Positions 51,985 to 63,649 of a stretch of 64,000 bases of DNA are shown here, in pieces. How positions within the stretch are numbered: the first letter of the stretch is position 1; each line of letters starts with the position of its first letter. Source of the stretch: Tetracladium setigerum (lineage: Eukaryota > Ascomycota > Leotiomycetes > Helotiales); NCBI GenBank assembly GCA_031472005.1, contig PZJY01000009.1:930001-994000 (forward strand), in the 5' to 3' direction. The position numbers and the translations under genes were made by a program. The notes under the pieces were generated by a model that was not told the DNA's origin, did no database searches, and saw only the letters and a list, made by a program, of their open reading frames with translations.

Positions 51985-53473
51985 AGAACTTGTTGGGGTG
52001 CTGACGGGAGAGGGCAAAAGGCTGTCGGATGGTGCCGTCTTCACCACCAGTAAATCCGAAGGTCGAATGCTGAAGGTTGTTTAAGCCGGGATGCGCTCCG
52101 ACGTTGGCGACTAGAGAGGATTTAAATAGTCGACTAGGTAGGTACAGTAACAGTATGCAACTGATCACCAGGACAGGAAGTTGGTGTTCTGTTCAACACA
52201 AAGAAGCGCGGCGTTGCGGTTAAATATGGGACAGGAGGCCGACCTCCACCAGTTCAGAGCCTGGGATGGGTTTGGATGAAATTATTTGTCGAGTATCCCT
52301 GCACAACTCCTTCACTCCATTATTCCAAGTCCAGGCATCTCGCATGTGATCATCAGCGGACTGCGAGATCTGTGTCGCCCAACTGTCTTAGTGGAAATGT
52401 TTCTCGGGCGTTAGATGGAGATTTTTATTAAAGCAACATCAATTACACACATTTCTCTGACGCCCGAGATCGTGGCTCTTCTAAGGGCAGGTGAAGTGTG
52501 AAATGGTCATTTAATAATGAAATGATGTGTGGACTTAGGATGCAGCCTCGGCGTCCACAACCAGGGATGCGGAATGCCAAGTATCTGGAAGGGTTTGGAT
52601 GAATTGACAGATGGAGGGGAGAACAGCTAGTTATTGTGTCTCTTTTCAAAACGTTAAACAGGAAGATCCTTTAATGAATGTCTTTTCCCTTTGTTGTTTA
52701 ATAATATAATATATTTAGATGCCTTAGCGTCACATTTGTTTGCAGGGGTATTCAATGCGACAATCGATCAACACCAGAGCTCAGTGAGAGTGAAGGTAGG
52801 ATTTATTGAGTAAAGCTCTGCATATCTGAGAACATGACCTGGTCATTCTTACAAGCATTAGTCAATTGTCTGCATAGCCCAGGAGATAATAGCATGTGAA
52901 TGCTATCTTTCAAATAACAAGTGGCTTGCGACTGGATGGGAGAGAGGGGGATGATGAATGGATACACCAATGTAGGTAGAACTTCGAAGTACACAGCACC
53001 ATCATAACGGAATGGTTGACATGTGATATCGAGGGAGATTTCTGCAACTATATTAGTATAAATATTTGCAGGAGTAACTCTCTAGTAACGATCTGGATAC
53101 TGTGAGACAGTCTTGGTTGTTTCGTTGTTTAGATCCATCTCGCGTAAAATAGCGTCCATCTCTTAAGCGACCTCGGCGATCGCGGTCACCGTTAACATCC
53201 TCACTATTCACTCGTTTCATCTTGAAAACATTCTGAATATCACCGCATCAAAGAATTTCACCGACTTCAAGTGAAGCTGAAGTGAAGTGAAGCGAAGCGA
53301 AGTGAACAATTCACAAGCAACAGTAGGTCGCTCAAGGAGAAAGTGATCTCCCTAGAGTTACAATCTCATGCTTAAAAACATCTCCCAACCTGACCACCAA
53401 CTTCCAAGTCACATCGTCAAGGATAACGACAGCGACATTGACATCAAAACCAAGCACTGGAATATCGTTCGAG
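51985..53473. promoter_or_regulatory. Divergent region between EPT1 and RAE1
   Basis: About 1.5 kb without a supported gene. Near 53268-53305 there is a GAAGT/GAAGC pentamer repeat shortly upstream of RAE1. Confidence 0.45.
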
Positions 53474-54655
53474 ATGTCTTACCTTGGGGGCAGTCGTTTT
53501 GCCTCTTCTCCTTCCCCCCCGCTCAAAGATGCTGAGCTTTCCACTCCTCCAGACGACAGCATCTCTGCAATGGAATGGTCAAGCTCCCAAGATCTTCTTG
53601 CTGTTGCATCGTGGGATAGCAAGGTTCGAGTTTATCAAGTGACCGAGGGCGCTGGCATGTCTGGTACTGGCCGGGCATTGATTAACTTCGAAGCACCAGT
53701 CCTAAGCTGTTCCTGGTCTCTAGTAAGTTACACATCACCATGATACTACAGCTACACCTGCTAAACACTAGCAGGATGGCCAGCATGTTATTGGCGCCGG
53801 CACTGATAAGACCGCACGCCTTCTCGATCTCAACTCCAATGGAGGTCCTGCTCAACAAGTTGCAGCTCATGATCTAGCAATCTCCTCTGTCAGATTCTTC
53901 CAAGGCCCGTCGGCATCGCCCATGATTGTTACCGGTTCTTGGGATAAGACGATTAAGTATTGGGACCTTCGAACCTCGCAGGCTGTTGCTACGGTTGACT
54001 GCAAGGAGAAGGTGTATTCTATGGATGTGGCGAAGAAGCTTCTCGTTGTCTCGACTGCTGAAAGGGGCCTTCGTCTCATCAATCTTGATAATCCAACAGT
54101 GATCTTTCAAGAACCTGATATTTCTCAGCTCAAAAAGCCTTGTCGAATCGTTAGGTGTTTCCCTGACGGAACAGGCTTCTGCGTGGGTTCGTACGAAGCC
54201 AGGTGTGCCGTTCAATTTACAGCCCCGGAAAAGCAATCGTATGTCTATCATGATGTACAATCTTTCAGAGCCACTAAAAACCTTTGGTTAGGAAGAATTA
54301 CACTTTCAAGTGCCACCGAGACATTTCTAATGAAGCAAACCATATTTGCTATGTTGTGAATGCGATGGCCTTTCATCCAACCTCTGGTACCTTCTGCACT
54401 GGAGGGTCTGACGGATGGATCAATACCTGGGACAAGGACAACAAAGTCAGAATTAAGATATTCGACCAAGCTGAAGGACCCATTACCGCCACTGCCTTTA
54501 ATCACACTGGGAAGCTGTTAGCCTATGCTGTCAGTTATGACTGGAACAAAGGTTTTGGTTTCAACACCCCACAACATGCTAACAAAATCATCATTCATCC
54601 TGTCAAGCAAGATGATGTAGTCAAAGGAGCTAAATACTCTCTTAACACGCGATAA
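53474..54655 (+). CDS. RAE1: mRNA export factor RAE1/GLE2 (WD40)
   Basis: Exons 53474-53722, 53775-54238 and 54292-54655, 358 residues. Start MSYLGGSRFASSPS at 53474. WD-type blades are evident: ISAMEWSSSQDLLAVASWDSKVRVY, DKTARLLDL, SVRFFQGPS...IVTGSWDKTIKYWDLR, NAMAFHPTSGTFCTGGSDGWINTWD and ITATAFNHTGKLLAYAVSYDWNKG. The last and the HPVKQDDVVKG tail are specific to RAE1/Gle2. It binds the GLEBS motif of Nup98-type nucleoporins and serves mRNA export and mitotic checkpoint. The first acceptor is a tandem TAGCAG site, so a one-residue (Gln) variant is possible. Confidence 0.95.
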
Positions 54656-54962
54656 AGGATGGAGAGTGAATGGAGCGGTTCAGCAGGGATGCATGCACTG
54701 GGTTGGCGATGGAGGAGTTCCAGGACTATTTTCGATGCCTTTAGCAATTTGGAAGAAAGCATGATACCCTAGAAAGCTTGACAATACTCTAATACATTTC
54801 TTCTCTTCACATTGCTTGAGTATTCCCACAAGTATTTGTGAAAGTCACCCCTTGTGACCCCTCAGCCTTTGCACAAGGCTGAGATTCGTCGGCGATCCTT
54901 GTGCCGACTTCAACCTTTCCCCTTCGGAGCTCCCAAACATCTCGCAACTCCACACAGACGAA

Positions 54963-56681
54963 ATGGCTTCCGAATCGTCGCGGCCACTTCTGCTGCCTCA
55001 GAATAGGAGATTGAGACATCTCCAGGGCATATACTTACGAAATCTGACCCTCCTACGACCCCGCGGACAAACAATCGACGATGCAGGACTCAACAAAACC
55101 CCACAGAAGCTCGAAGCTCTTCGCGAGCCACAGCTCCATCATTCCGCGTCATCTGGCAATCTGCGACCACCAAAACAACGGAGGACAAGTACGCATTGGT
55201 CCGGGGCAAGCCCTGGGCTTCGTCAGAAAAAGCTGGAAGATGTGATTGATGGGAGAATGGCGGATACCTTCTTCACGTTGCACTGCGCATCACAAGATGA
55301 TCCAATATATATCAGCGAAGTGGTGGAGAAGGCTATGAACCCTACATATCGCCATTTTGATCTCTCTGGATATGGTCCTGCTACAACAAGGTTGGACACT
55401 GTCATTGTCACCATTTGGGTCAAGAGGCATGATTATGTGCCGTTGGTTGAGCAAGTGATCAATCTTCAGTCTCTCCAGTTCCTCGGAACTTTACAAAACC
55501 ACCCATTTCCACCAAATTGTATCCTCTTCCACCTCACCGATGGTATATACACAATCGATCTCACCAATAAGCCTCCAAAACCCAAGCCTGCACCGAGCCT
55601 GCCAACATCATCCTATAGTGCGCTGATGCGTCTCGCAAACCTTGACGAATCCATACAAGATGCTCTCGCGACACGAGAAGAGCTAGCGTCCCAAATAAAC
55701 GCCATATTACAATCCAAGGAGGTGGATGAAGCTCCTCAAGCTCAGGAACAATTGGCTCTTGCTTCACGATATGTAGCTTCGGAGAAGAAACAACTGAAAG
55801 CAGCTATTAGACGACGAGATGAGTTGCAAGCCTCTATTGCGGCACGGCGCAATGATATCAAATCTGGAAAAGAAGCTCAAGCTAAAGCGGAAGATGATAT
55901 CAACAATGCCCAGAGCAAACTCTCCAACAGTCGCTCTCTTCATTCTACAGCAACGGCAGACATCCGCCAGCAACGACGACGAATCTGCGAAGAACTACTC
56001 GACATCTTTCCTATCGAACCTACGTCGCATCCCCTGCTCTTCACGATATGCGGTCTCAAACTCCCAAATTCCACTTTTGACAATTCAGATGAGGATGTTG
56101 TGGCTGCTGCACTAGGTCACGTAGCTCAACTCACAAACGCTTTGCAATACTACCTCGGCGTTCCCCTTCCCTACCCAATCACGCCCTACGCTTCGCGATC
56201 TCTAATCCTAGACCCCATCTCAATACTCTCAGACAATCAACGTATCTTCCCTCTCTACCCGAAATCTACCATCACGTTCCGTTTCGATTACGGTGTTTTC
56301 CTCCTGAATAAGAATATCGAGTGTCTATCCGAAAGCCAAGGACTCAAAGTCCCCGATATACGTCAGACCTTGCCAAATTTGAAGTACTTATTGTATGTCT
56401 GTAGCGCGGGCACTGGGGAGTTACCAGCAAGAAAAGCAGGTGGTGTTAGAGGTTTGATCGCTGGGAGGGCTGGCACGGGATTGATGCTTGGAACGCCTGC
56501 TGGGAGCAGGAGAGGAAGTGGAGATAGCGCTCTTGGAGACCAGGCGCGAAAGGCGTTGGAAAGTGGTAGTTTGGAATCAAAGTTGGGAAAGATGGGAGTA
56601 GGAAATGCTATTAGCTTGCCTTTTACGGGGAATCAAGTTAGTTTGAGGACGAGTGGGTTGAGGGAGAACTTGAAGGGGTAG
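54963..56681 (+). CDS. VPS38: VPS38/UVRAG-like PI3-kinase complex II subunit
   Basis: Single exon, 572 residues from ATG 54963. An N-terminal strand-rich region with a C2-like layout (MADTFFTLHCASQDDPIYISEVV, ...TRLDTVIVTIWVKRHDYVPLVEQVINLQSLQFLG) precedes a coiled coil (about residues 225-340: LASRYVASEKKQLKAAIRRRDEL). A BARA-like C-terminal domain follows (ICEELLDIFPIE, TICGLKLPNS, then LGHVAQLTNALQYYLGVPLPYPI). This C2-coiled coil-BARA order is that of UVRAG/Vps38, the Vps34 partner on endosomes. Its Gly/Ser-rich tail is variable. Atg14 shares part of this layout but lacks the preceding C2. Confidence 0.85.
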   Translation: MASESSRPLLLPQNRRLRHLQGIYLRNLTLLRPRGQTIDDAGLNKTPQKLEALREPQLHHSASSGNLRPPKQRRTSTHWSGASPGLRQKKLEDVIDGRMADTFFTLHCASQDDPIYISEVVEKAMNPTYRHFDLSGYGPATTRLDTVIVTIWVKRHDYVPLVEQVINLQSLQFLGTLQNHPFPPNCILFHLTDGIYTIDLTNKPPKPKPAPSLPTSSYSALMRLANLDESIQDALATREELASQINAILQSKEVDEAPQAQEQLALASRYVASEKKQLKAAIRRRDELQASIAARRNDIKSGKEAQAKAEDDINNAQSKLSNSRSLHSTATADIRQQRRRICEELLDIFPIEPTSHPLLFTICGLKLPNSTFDNSDEDVVAAALGHVAQLTNALQYYLGVPLPYPITPYASRSLILDPISILSDNQRIFPLYPKSTITFRFDYGVFLLNKNIECLSESQGLKVPDIRQTLPNLKYLLYVCSAGTGELPARKAGGVRGLIAGRAGTGLMLGTPAGSRRGSGDSALGDQARKALESGSLESKLGKMGVGNAISLPFTGNQVSLRTSGLRENLKG

Positions 56682-58168
56682 TGCATTGTACGAAAGGGCA
56701 GCCGTGGATGCTGATAATGTGTGAAACTGGAAGGGAAAGTGGAATTAATGCATAGCGAAGGTTATATTAATCATAGGATAGCGAGCATATGATACCGTAA
56801 ACAATTTCGATTCTCCAAAACTTCTTTGATTGAACCCATAAATATAAACATATCTTCTCAACGACAACTTAGCTTTATTTGATCCCCTCTCTCTCTCTTG
56901 TCGTTTGTTTCATGTTAGGTAAGATTCCACCAGCCGGCGCTTTGCTTGACTCTCCTTTATACTTTTATTCAAGCACAACAACCAGCCACAGTGGTTCACT
57001 CGCCAACAAATCAATTTCGCCTTCCCAGCAAGCAAAGTTCAGGCTACCAAAAGATTTAAGCTTCTATTAGTTCATGTTGCACAATGTGCGAAATGCAACG
57101 AATTCAGCGGAAGGAAAAGACTAGATCAAGTTCGAGCGAGGAACGAGCGAGCCGTAGCCTGGCGCCTCTCTCTTTCTGGGCTTCGCTCGGGTGGTGATGA
57201 ATCATGGTAAATTTGAGATCTTGGATTACAGCAGAATAAGATATGATCTTGTGTCAGAGATTGGCGTGTAATAATACTGGAATACTGAAAAGGCGAGGCT
57301 TGGAAAGAAATTAGTATGAAAGGGAAAGTAACCAGACCTGAGGCCAGACCAGTCACGCACTGTCTTGATGGCCTTTGGGGGAAGGGCGGCAATTTATGGT
57401 AGATTATACAACTCCCAAATGGATTATCACAGTCTGAATACAGAATGCAACAGAAACTTTTGGATTTTCTTTGGCTTGCTTCGCCTTTCAATTCCTTGGA
57501 TCTGGAGAATATTCCGTGCGTGCAGGTATGAAGAGCCAGCCTGTCTTCCATCGCTTTGAGCAATTGAGACTACTATCTGTGATTGATTTTCTGGTTTTCT
57601 ATTTTCAAGACCTGACGAATTAATTCGTTCTAATTGAAACTCATTTGATATATTTAAGTGTTTCATGTTGTACGATTTGCAGAATTTCTGGCATATCACA
57701 TTGTCTTTATCAGCAAGGACACAAAAGACCACGATATCGTGATTTGAGAATATGTGCCGATAAAAAAAAGAGTTACTACAGGGCAGAGAAGAGAAGAGAA
57801 GTGTAAAGTTTGAAGTGATTAAAATCCATCGATCCTTCCATCGAACCTGTAGTGGATTTGAAAGAAGTAAAATGATTAATCTCTGTTACTTACACAGGAA
57901 TCTGATGTAACATTGTGATCAAGAGAAGCCAACCGAAAGGGCAATAAGGGCTGAAAGCTAGAGTTGCCATAACGAGAGACGCAGCATCGTAGTACCTCTT
58001 TCCCTCATTTTAAATCAGCATATATAGTTCTGTAGCCCGTAAGTCTTCAAATCGTAAATAGCAATAAGTTCATCGCCTGCATTTGTCTAGAAAAAGCTTT
58101 TCCAACCCCAAGGCTCAACGAAAAGTCCAAACATCAACCAAGCTGCCACCATCTCCCCTCTAACCTGC
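56682..58168. other. Intergenic between convergent genes
   Basis: About 1.5 kb of AT-rich sequence. A 145-codon minus-strand frame at 57126-57563 has no coding character. A GAGAA run lies near 57785-57800. Nothing else seen. Confidence 0.45.
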
Positions 58169-58923
58169 TTAACATCTTCTACGTCTGGAGGCCGACTTTC
58201 TCATGTAACGTTCCCTCTCCTGCTCTCTCTCCCTTTCTGCCGATTTCTCTCTCTTTTCTTGTCGAAGATGTTGCTCATAATCCCACCTCGCCCATTCTTG
58301 TCGACTGATCCCTTCTTCCTTCTTGGTCCTCTCGCACACTGACACAAAAAGAAGACGTTAGCAAATAATCCATCCCCCATCCTCCCCTCCCTTTGGTCAC
58401 GCCAGATAACAAAACAGAGAACTAATAAAAAACGGCACTTACAAGCCCTAGTCCGAGCACCCACCACTTGTAACGCCTCCCAAGCACCAATCATTCTATC
58501 CCAAGCTACACTGACCCTCAGATTCTCTCCCACATTATTAACATCCTCCTTGATTCTGATATTTCCTGCTGCCTTCTCCCTCATCTCACGTTCAAGTTTA
58601 ACGACGATCTCCCGGGCTACTTCGATGTCGGCTTGAAGAGCGGGGTTGAGGTTGAAGTGCCTCATGAGATGTGCGAGATCAGTGAAACCGTGTTTATAGA
58701 GAATTTGATTTTCAGTTAGGGCTGCTGGAGGAGGAGGAAGATCGGGATTTTGTGGTGGGAGTGATTGAAGCGGGTGTGAGGTTGGAGGTAGAGGTGGGAG
58801 TCGTTGGTTTTGATCTCGTGAAAATGGAGATGAGACTGGGGTTGGGGTTGACTGTTGAGCTGAAGTTGGATGCAGAGCGGCATCATATGGCTTTGGCTGA
58901 GATGGTTGGTAAGAAGACCACAT
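58169..58923 (-). CDS. Conserved-looking fungal protein of unknown function, 216 aa
   Basis: Exons 58443-58923 and 58169-58338, 216 residues from ATG 58923 (MWSSYQPSQPKPYDAALHP). A Pro-rich N-terminal third precedes a helical region (ENQILYKHGFTDLAHLMRHFNL, ADIEVAREIVVKLEREMREK, NVGENLRVSVAWDRMIGAWEAL). The 104 nt intron joins RTRAL to CERTKKEGISRQEWARWDYEQ, followed by an Arg/Glu coiled tail. The long frame read through the intron is an artefact. The exon-2 product, in a different frame from the read-through, looks like genuine protein. I do not recognise the family and assign no function. Confidence 0.7.
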
Positions 58924-59985
58924 GGTTGTTGATGGGTTGGGAAGCGATGTCGGTATGGTGTGAGTGTAGGATTGACGTTGAAGCTCTCTAGGGTAGACAA
59001 CCGCCGGGCAGTAGTTAGTAAGAGGTTGCCTCATACCAGGGAATTTTGATGGTGAAGTGGTTGAAGGTTAAATTTGTGATTGGAGAAGAGGGAGTGAAGG
59101 TCATTAAGAGCGTGGATGTTGATGATATCGTGACTAACCAAAACGTGAGACTTTTACCCTTTATTTCGACGATCTCTTTGAGAATAGTTGACTCTCGGAC
59201 AGCCAGTGACTCCGCATCTGCTTTCTCTGCAAATTTTAAGATTTGTAAATGTTGTTTCATCCGAGAGAAATGCCTTGCGAGACAGAATAGGATGGAAATT
59301 CATTAAGCGAACTTTGTGTTTACGGAATCACTTGGCAACAGGTTTTCCAACTGAACTCAGATAATTCACCACTGGAAACTGGCACAACACAAGGAGTTTT
59401 TTTTATATTAAAAAAATTAGAATACTAATAATAACGGAAGGTGTGTAGCAAGCCATGTCCCGCCGCCAACCTTTGGCAATGCAAATTATTTTGATCCCAC
59501 TGGTGCATCAAGCAAGCTCCAAAGAATACCCGTTTTTGTTCCACTCATACATATCCAGGCAAAGCAATTCTGACATCCGTACATATTTTGTGCTCCATAG
59601 ACAATTTGCCGATGTTTCCTTCGTCAACTTGAGCTAAGCCAGAATATTCAAGTCAGTTCGACATTGTTGTAAAAAGCAAATCATAACCGCTCTCCATCTG
59701 TCCACTTCCAACCAGTAAGTCGAACCTCGCCATAACTCGTTGATTCTCTTTTCAGAATCTTTCGTGTTGAAAAGGCAATCATAAACGCTCCTGATCTGCC
59801 CATTTCCGTTCATAAAGTCGAACCTCGCCATATTTGTTGATCCTCCTGTCAGAATCTTCCGTATTGAAAAAACAAATTAAAAACAGTATCACATCTCTCA
59901 TTTCTCATCATCGTCCATTCTCATTGTTGAAGTCCCGGTCGAATCCTTTCTGTAGGCTCGTCCAGGACGATACCATCGTTCCCAA
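58924..59985. other. Intergenic with a 98-bp tandem duplication
   Basis: Upstream of the unknown small gene; holds the repeat at 59660-59880. An 81-codon minus frame at 59015-59260 is not supported. Confidence 0.45.
59660..59880. repeat. Two diverged tandem copies of a ~98 bp unit
   Basis: The stretch GTCGAACCTCGCCATA occurs at 59719 and again at 59817, 98 bases apart, and flanking bases match at about 80 percent by eye (AATCATAA..CGCTC..., TTGAT.CTC.T.TCAGAATCTT.CGT.TTGAAAA). It lies 3' of the large minus-strand gene and may be in its 3' UTR. Confidence 0.75.
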
Positions 59986-62900
59986 TTATCGACGAGCATA
60001 GAACCAAACCAGAACAACCACCGCAGTAAGTACAATCGAGAAGGTCCACGCAATCAAGAGATAGAGGGCCCACTGCTTTTGCTTCCTGGCAAAGCTTGAG
60101 AATCGCCCTTCGGTCCACCAGTCCATGATTACATCAAGATAACCGAGGCGATACAGCAGTAGCAAGGGAGGAAAGATGGCAGAGATGCAAAGCACAATGG
60201 CAGAGCATCGCAGCTTTTCATTGCTGAGATCGATTCGTGTAGATTCGTCGCGTTTCCACTTTCTCAGATTGGGAGCCTCGAACAAACGTCTCGTGGATCT
60301 TCCACCCGAGTTGCTTTCGTTTCTGAAGTGTAATTGTCTCTGGCTTTCTGGCGTATTGACAGCACGATGGGTACTGGCCGCCTCCTCAAAATTATTTAGT
60401 TGAGTAGGGGTGTACAGAGCCTTCCAATTCTCGTTCTTCATTGGTGCAAGCGGGGATCGATAGACAAAGTCATTTGTAGCGGTGTATTGACTTGGGCGAT
60501 AGGGATTTGGGCGTGACTGGGAAGATGAGGGCGTGGAAGGTGGGAGACTATCGACGAGCGAAAGTGGACGAAGCCTGTTGGTGGGGAACTTCCTATTGTG
60601 CTCCTTGCTATTTTGGCGACCCTGGGCTCGTTGAGCTGCTGGGAGACCCCGTCCTCTGGCCATCGCACGCTTTCCCCCCAAGTTCTGATATGGTGCTCCA
60701 GCCGGAATTGCGCTCAAGGAAGATCGAGACTTGGCCGCAGCTTCTCTGGGAATAGATTTAATCTTTGCAAATTGATCTGCCAGGACTTTCACCGACGATT
60801 TCCGAGCTGCTGGTCTGGCAGGATGTTGGGATGTATGGTCAGTGGTGATAGTTCCGTCAGTATTGGCTGCAGCTCCATCTGCTGCCAGGTCCATCATGAG
60901 TTGCCAAGACGTAGGTCTAGTCGGCTTTGATGGGCTCGGAGACTTCGAGAACTCATCTTCATTTCGAAGCGTCAGTTTATGCCGACTGAAATTGTCCATC
61001 CACTCCTTGCGCTCAGCTTCGGTCATGGCGGGCCGACCTACAACCTCGTCGTGATCAGCGTCTTCACTTTCGGTGCACAATGTTTGCAACGAAGGTTTGA
61101 AGTGATTTGGGTTTCGCGACTGGAAATGACCGGCACGATTAAACCCTCCAGAAGGTAGAACTTCAGGTGGCGGAGACTGGAATGGGTTGAGGTGAGTGCT
61201 TCCGAGATCTGGGGGAGGTGCATAACCAGTAGATGGGGCTTGTGGACGGGTGCGATTGGAGTCAGAGAGATAACCATTCACTTTGTGCTCCCTATAGACA
61301 GGCGCGAAGACCGGAACACCAGAGTCTTTGATCTCTCTTTGACGATACTCGGCTGCGTGTCGCGGATGAATCGGATGATGGGCAATGCGTTGGGAGTGCT
61401 CGAAGTCATCAAAATCAGGGTAGCTATCATCATCCGAAAGACCGGCAATGCTGCTTCCAGCTCGTTTGATCGATCCGCCAATATATCCCTTCTCAGGACC
61501 AAAGGTGCTATCGCCAACAGTCTCCCAATCGTCCTTATCGTCCTTCTCATCCTCAACGTGGGCCTGGTGTTTGGCACGTCTTACATCACGAGGAGGCTGC
61601 AGCATCGGCCCTCTATGAGTGATTGGAACTCGTACCTCACCACTCTCACGGTCAATCCAGCTGGGAGAAATAGCGCCTGGCTGATAGAAAGATGAAGACG
61701 AACCGCCTACGTCTCTACTCGTATCGCTGGTCACTGCTGATGGAGAGGGTGGCGTAATCATAATCTGCTTCTTGCCAGAGGTTGTGGTGCTTTTCTTAGA
61801 TGGTTGAGATACAGCAGTCGAAGGACCTTTCCCAAAGTATCGATATCTATCAATGATAGAATCGGCAAGACTTCCAGTACTGTAAGCACTAAAACCACTG
61901 GCACGGCGAAGTGCTTCGCTGACTTCGCGCTCAAGAGGTTTCCGCTCATTCACGGCAGGGCCGACATCGTACTCGCTATCACCATACACGGCATGACTTT
62001 CATCCAAACCATTGATGGCAACTAGAGGAATGTCCCCAAAAGGATTACTGCTCTTGCATCGGCGAGGGGATCCCGAGCCCGAGCCTTCGGAGTCTAGACC
62101 GCTGGATGTCAAATCCTGAAGCGCCTGCGAACGATTGAGAGATCTTTGATCTGGGTAGTTGACTGGTTTTGTCATGTTCAAGAGCTCGTGGGTATCACCG
62201 TAAGTCGATGCTTGCCCGAGATGCGTCGAGCTTGGAGGGAGATACCTAGCAGCCATGCTGGGAAGTTTGGGCAAGGAGAATTGGGGTGGCTCGCTCGATG
62301 GGTTTATGTTGTATCTATTTGCTCTCGCCTCCAAGGACTGGCTGAGAGCAGATGGCTTTGCTTGGCCATCGCCTGATGAGGTTGCTGTTGCCATCTGGCC
62401 ATTGGATTTATGCGAAGGAGGATGTGGGCGGACTTCGGGAACGCTGAGACCGAAGGGCTCGTCATCATCATCGCTGCTGAAGTCATCGAGAGGGTCTGAC
62501 TTGAGATAATGACGGTAGATGTTTCCAATCGTGCTGCCTTCAGGAATCGAGACATGCTCAGGAGATGGAGGAGGATGTTGGAGTGCTGGGGCGTAAGGGT
62601 TATTGAGGAATTGTAGTCTGCCACTTGCAAGAGAGGAATCTTTGTCGACAGTACTGTAGTTTTGTACAGACTCCGAAACGAATGAGTTGTCTTGAAGACC
62701 CATTGGACGTTGATGCTGTGGATCACCGAAGGGAGGACTCGAAGGGTACACGGAGGATGTAATGGGGCCAGAAGAATCCAAGCCACCATGGTTTGGAGAG
62801 CTGGCAGCATATCCATATTCTTGTCTCTTGGAAGAACCAAAGTTGTCTCTACCTCCTCTAGCGAAGCTTGGTCTCTCTTGCTTCTGCGTTGCAGACTCTT

Positions 62901-63492
62901 CAAATGTAGGACTACTTCTTGGCCAACGTACAGAAGAAGATTCTTCAGGGGTCCCAAGAGGGGATGAAAGGGAGGTGAAGGCTGTCTTGATGTTTACAAA
63001 CATGGAAGGAGACGAGCCAGGAGCAGCAGATGGCTGGAACTGCGAACCATGGACACGCTCGCCAAGGGCTACATCGTGGAATCGATCATCGTCGTTCTTT
63101 CCATCATTGAGCAAGAAGGCGGGTTGTGGAGGAAGCGGCATGTGAAGGAGACGCTTTGGGCGACCCGCCGAATCGAGATCTTGGAGAGGAATTGAGCTTC
63201 GGTCTTCGACAACTGCCAATCCATTTCTATCACCAGTGGCCTTGGCCTTTCCAGATGTGATCGAAGAATGGGCTGAAGACAGGTCATGGAAAACAGCGCG
63301 AGTGGGTGTTTTCTTCTGAACAATCAGATCAAGATCGAGATCGGGGTCAAAATCTTGACTTGACAGATATGGGTTGTTCGTCTTTTGACGCTCGAGAGGG
63401 CTTGTTACCGATTCAATTGTAGACCATGACTCTGCTTCTGGAAGAGAAGGAAGTCGATTCCCATGGTGGCATGGGAGGTTTCGGTGCGCCAT
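59986..63492 (-). CDS. Large low-complexity protein with two C-terminal membrane segments (5' end unresolved)
   Basis: A 1168-codon frame from the first in-frame ATG (63492). Most of the protein is Ser/Pro/Asp-rich and disordered, with motifs such as DLDLDLIVQKK, SEYDVGPAVNERKPLEREVSEALRRASGFSAYS and EAERKEWMDNFSRHKLTLR. The last 90 residues hold two strong hydrophobic helices, AIVLCISAIFPPLLLLY and LYLLIAWTFSIVLTAVVVLVW, ending YARR, so the long N-terminal part probably faces the cytosol of an anchored protein. Near the start, GGG (63473-63475) and CCC (63460-63462) each probably lack one base; repair would give KPPHATMGNRLPSLPEAESW and link to an upstream exon ending at about 63590. The true start is then not visible. 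Such proteins occur in filamentous fungi; function unknown. Confidence 0.72.
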   Translation of the reverse strand: MAHRNLPCHHGNRLPSLPEAESWSTIESVTSPLERQKTNNPYLSSQDFDPDLDLDLIVQKKTPTRAVFHDLSSAHSSITSGKAKATGDRNGLAVVEDRSSIPLQDLDSAGRPKRLLHMPLPPQPAFLLNDGKNDDDRFHDVALGERVHGSQFQPSAAPGSSPSMFVNIKTAFTSLSSPLGTPEESSSVRWPRSSPTFEESATQKQERPSFARGGRDNFGSSKRQEYGYAASSPNHGGLDSSGPITSSVYPSSPPFGDPQHQRPMGLQDNSFVSESVQNYSTVDKDSSLASGRLQFLNNPYAPALQHPPPSPEHVSIPEGSTIGNIYRHYLKSDPLDDFSSDDDDEPFGLSVPEVRPHPPSHKSNGQMATATSSGDGQAKPSALSQSLEARANRYNINPSSEPPQFSLPKLPSMAARYLPPSSTHLGQASTYGDTHELLNMTKPVNYPDQRSLNRSQALQDLTSSGLDSEGSGSGSPRRCKSSNPFGDIPLVAINGLDESHAVYGDSEYDVGPAVNERKPLEREVSEALRRASGFSAYSTGSLADSIIDRYRYFGKGPSTAVSQPSKKSTTTSGKKQIMITPPSPSAVTSDTSRDVGGSSSSFYQPGAISPSWIDRESGEVRVPITHRGPMLQPPRDVRRAKHQAHVEDEKDDKDDWETVGDSTFGPEKGYIGGSIKRAGSSIAGLSDDDSYPDFDDFEHSQRIAHHPIHPRHAAEYRQREIKDSGVPVFAPVYREHKVNGYLSDSNRTRPQAPSTGYAPPPDLGSTHLNPFQSPPPEVLPSGGFNRAGHFQSRNPNHFKPSLQTLCTESEDADHDEVVGRPAMTEAERKEWMDNFSRHKLTLRNEDEFSKSPSPSKPTRPTSWQLMMDLAADGAAANTDGTITTDHTSQHPARPAARKSSVKVLADQFAKIKSIPREAAAKSRSSLSAIPAGAPYQNLGGKRAMARGRGLPAAQRAQGRQNSKEHNRKFPTNRLRPLSLVDSLPPSTPSSSQSRPNPYRPSQYTATNDFVYRSPLAPMKNENWKALYTPTQLNNFEEAASTHRAVNTPESQRQLHFRNESNSGGRSTRRLFEAPNLRKWKRDESTRIDLSNEKLRCSAIVLCISAIFPPLLLLYRLGYLDVIMDWWTEGRFSSFARKQKQWALYLLIAWTFSIVLTAVVVLVWFYARR

Positions 63493-63649
63493 TGTTGAGG
63501 ACGGGCTCTGTTGGCGCGACTGGCGCAGAGCTGTCGACTTGCAAGCAGATGTTAGCCGGGCTTTCTTTGAGCAAATAGGAACCCCTACCGGATGGCTCAC
63601 TAGATGTTATGGGAGGTTGGTTGTACTCAATGAACCATTCCAATTCAAA

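Noticed and set aside
57126..57563. 145-codon minus-strand frame
   Set aside because: No start context, no recognisable domain and overlapping frames; treated as intergenic.
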